A DNA stretch of 64,000 nt from Anaerolineae bacterium (lineage in GTDB: Bacteria > Chloroflexota > Anaerolineae > Anaerolineales > Anaerolineaceae), in assembly GCA_013178095.1 (NCBI GenBank), contig JABLXK010000015.1, positions 49,448 through 113,447 on the forward strand, in the 5' to 3' direction. How positions within the stretch are numbered: the stretch's first letter is position 1; every line of letters begins with the position of its first letter. Of the stretch, positions 62,737 through 64,000 are shown in pieces. Under the pieces are notes generated by a model. The model worked only from the letters and a program-made list of their open reading frames with translations, did no database searches and was not told the origin of the DNA. The position numbers and the translations under genes are program-made.

Positions 62737-63780
62737 CTATTTCTGCATGATTTTTATTAAATTCGCTTCAAACGGCGGCCGGATCACACCCTTCTCGGTG
62801 ACCAGCCCCGCCAGCAATTCATGGGGGGTAACGTCAAAAGCCGGGTTGCGCGCGCTGGCGCCCTGCGGCGTGGCGGCTTCACCGGCGATTTGGATATCCA
62901 ACACTTCATCCTGGCTGCGTTCTTCGATCTCGATTTCATCCCCGCTTGCCAGGCTCATATCGATGGTGCTGGTTGGGATCACGCTGTAGACCGGCACGGC
63001 ATTGGCATGCGCGGCCAGCGCCAGCATGTAGCTGCCGATCTTGTTGGCCACGTCACCGTTGCGCGCCACGCGGTCTCCGCCGAAGAATACTTTGTTAACC
63101 TGGCCGGTGCGCAGGAAATAACCCGCGGCGTTATCACTGATGATGTCGTAGGGGATTTTATATTGCGAGAGTTCCCAGGCGGTCAGGCGCGCGCCTTGCA
63201 GGCGCGGGCGGGTTTCGTCCACCAGTACGTGGATTTTTTTGCCTTGTTCGTGCGCCATACGGATCACGCCCAGCGCGGTGCCCCAATCGACAGTGGCCAG
63301 TGCGCCGGTGTTGCAATGATGGATGATGGTATCGCCATCCGCGATCAATTCAGCCCCAAAACGACCGATGCGGCGGTTCATTTCCACGTCCTCATCCGCC
63401 ATGGCTTGAGCTTCCTTCAATAAAGTTTCTCTAAGATCATGTACGCTCGCGTGGGGTGCATCCACCACCGCCAGCATGCGCTTCAACGCCCAGGGCAAGT
63501 TCACCGCTGTCGGGCGTGCAGCTTCCAGCTCATGCGCCGCAGCATGCAGGTCGCTGCGCAGCCCGGTCAGGTCAGCTGCGCCGGATTGCAGCGCCGCCAG
63601 CACCATGCCGAAAGCCGCCGACACCCCGATAGCCGGGGCGCCGCGCACGGTCATGTTCTTGATTGCTTCGGAAACGGATTGGTAGGTGTTCAGGTAGATG
63701 ATCTCGAACTTCGCGGGTAGAACCCTCTGATCGATCATCTTCAGCCGTTGGCTGCTTGCATCCCATTCCAATGTCCGCAA
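62737..63780 (-). CDS. mtnA: S-methyl-5-thioribose-1-phosphate isomerase
   Basis: A 347-residue MtnA, which isomerises methylthioribose-1-phosphate to methylthioribulose-1-phosphate in methionine salvage. It has MTVRGAPAIGVSAAFG, IHHCNTGALATVDWGTALG (catalytic Cys), VDETRPRLQGARLTAWEL and GGDRVARNGDVANKIGSY (catalytic Asp). The family normally starts MRT-E-W; this corresponds to a TTG at 63780 with GCGAGGTG about six bases upstream. An in-frame ATG at 63831 would add 17 residues that do not belong to the family. It is the first gene of the salvage operon. Confidence 0.93.
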   Translation of the reverse strand: MRTLEWDASSQRLKMIDQRVLPAKFEIIYLNTYQSVSEAIKNMTVRGAPAIGVSAAFGMVLAALQSGAADLTGLRSDLHAAAHELEAARPTAVNLPWALKRMLAVVDAPHASVHDLRETLLKEAQAMADEDVEMNRRIGRFGAELIADGDTIIHHCNTGALATVDWGTALGVIRMAHEQGKKIHVLVDETRPRLQGARLTAWELSQYKIPYDIISDNAAGYFLRTGQVNKVFFGGDRVARNGDVANKIGSYMLALAAHANAVPVYSVIPTSTIDMSLASGDEIEIEERSQDEVLDIQIAGEAATPQGASARNPAFDVTPHELLAGLVTEKGVIRPPFEANLIKIMQK

Positions 63781-63883
63781 AATGAACACCTCGCCAAAAA
63801 AAACGCGCTCGTCCTGAGCGCAATTCATCATAACGATCTCAGTTTAGCATGGGTTGGGAAGTTTGTCAAAGCTGTGTATGGGT

Positions 63884-64000
63884 TCAATACATATGAGACA
63901 ATTGGGGTGCAGACTTAGGATAGTGAGAGAGAATATACTCCCTGGGTGTCAGGTTGTCCAGAGAATGATGCGGTCTGACCTGGTTATAGATCCGTTCCCA
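63884..64000 (-). CDS. IS3/IS481-type transposase, C-terminal fragment
   Basis: The last 117 bases encode, leftward, WERIYNQVRPHHSLDNLTPREYI and then 15 more residues to a TGA at 63886-63884. YN-xRPHxSLxxLTP is the closing signature of the rve integrase core in IS3-family OrfB-type transposases. The gene enters from beyond the window. Whether the element is complete cannot be judged. The IS end should lie between about 63840 and 63884, but no inverted repeat can be matched here. Confidence 0.8.
   Translation of the reverse strand, partial: WERIYNQVRPHHSLDNLTPREYILSHYPKSAPQLSHMY

Overview
The window looks like a chromosomal stretch of a Chloroflexota bacterium, most likely class Anaerolineae. 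This rests on gene content (CarD-type regulator, UgpC-like orphan ATPase, NBR1-Ig-like lipoprotein, fused membrane/spermidine-synthase-like protein, rubrerythrin and PerR-peroxiredoxin of an anaerobe) and is an inference, since no rRNA marker is present. Most of the sequence is moderately GC-rich housekeeping DNA with short intergenic gaps and clear intrinsic terminators. Two stretches are visibly AT-richer: about 31.8-40.2 kb and 42.3-49.9 kb (judged by eye, not computed).

Layout. 0-4.1 kb: overlapping leftward operon pth-mfd-uvrB. 4.2-9.1 kb: small membrane/YtxH pair, nnr, and a spermidine-synthase-like membrane protein coupled to a TIGR01906-type protein. 9.2-17.3 kb: ABC ATPase, class V aminotransferase, GNAT-like protein, an asymmetric heterodimeric ABC exporter and a lipoprotein. 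17.4-31.4 kb: a modA remnant, GT39-like glycosyltransferase, carD, two aldo/keto reductases, an HpcH-type aldolase, a DEAD-box helicase with a long leader, an M20 hydrolase, a membrane GGDEF protein, a nucleoside phosphorylase and a zinc metallopeptidase. 31.8-40.2 kb: leftward catabolic operon headed by a DeoR regulator (deoR, cupin, FGGY kinase, TIM-barrel protein, substrate-binding lipoprotein, livHMGF), pairing an amino-acid-type transporter with sugar-kinase enzymes. 40.5-42.1 kb: DUF2974 lipase-fold protein and a small unknown gene.

42.15-49.41 kb is the accessory focus. An intact tRNA-Met (49339-49410) marks the right edge and a displaced copy of its 3' part (42154-42276, with a 74-bp insertion) marks the left edge, in direct orientation: the classical layout of an island integrated at the 3' end of a tRNA gene. 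Inside are an IS256-type element, an L10-leader-like RNA in front of a 38-aa and a 114-aa ORF, a two-gene operon encoding a TIR/nucleoside-deoxyribosyltransferase-like protein and a 910-aa phosphoribosyltransferase-like protein, a truncated gene, and an IS481-type element. This two-gene operon is my best candidate for an undescribed nucleotide-centred conflict (defence) system. Beyond the tRNA lie tandem 175-bp decayed copies of the tRNA unit carrying GC-rich hairpin insertions.

50.0-64.0 kb returns to housekeeping genes: aminotransferase, rubrerythrin, a PerR-peroxiredoxin operon behind a consensus promoter and Per-box-like operator, a Tat-exported amidohydrolase, a DUF368/PopT-type lipid translocase, recA, a C39-like peptidase, an XdhC-like protein, and a leftward mtnA-PfkB kinase-ahcY operon that fits S-adenosylmethionine by-product salvage. 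The window ends inside an IS3-type transposase.
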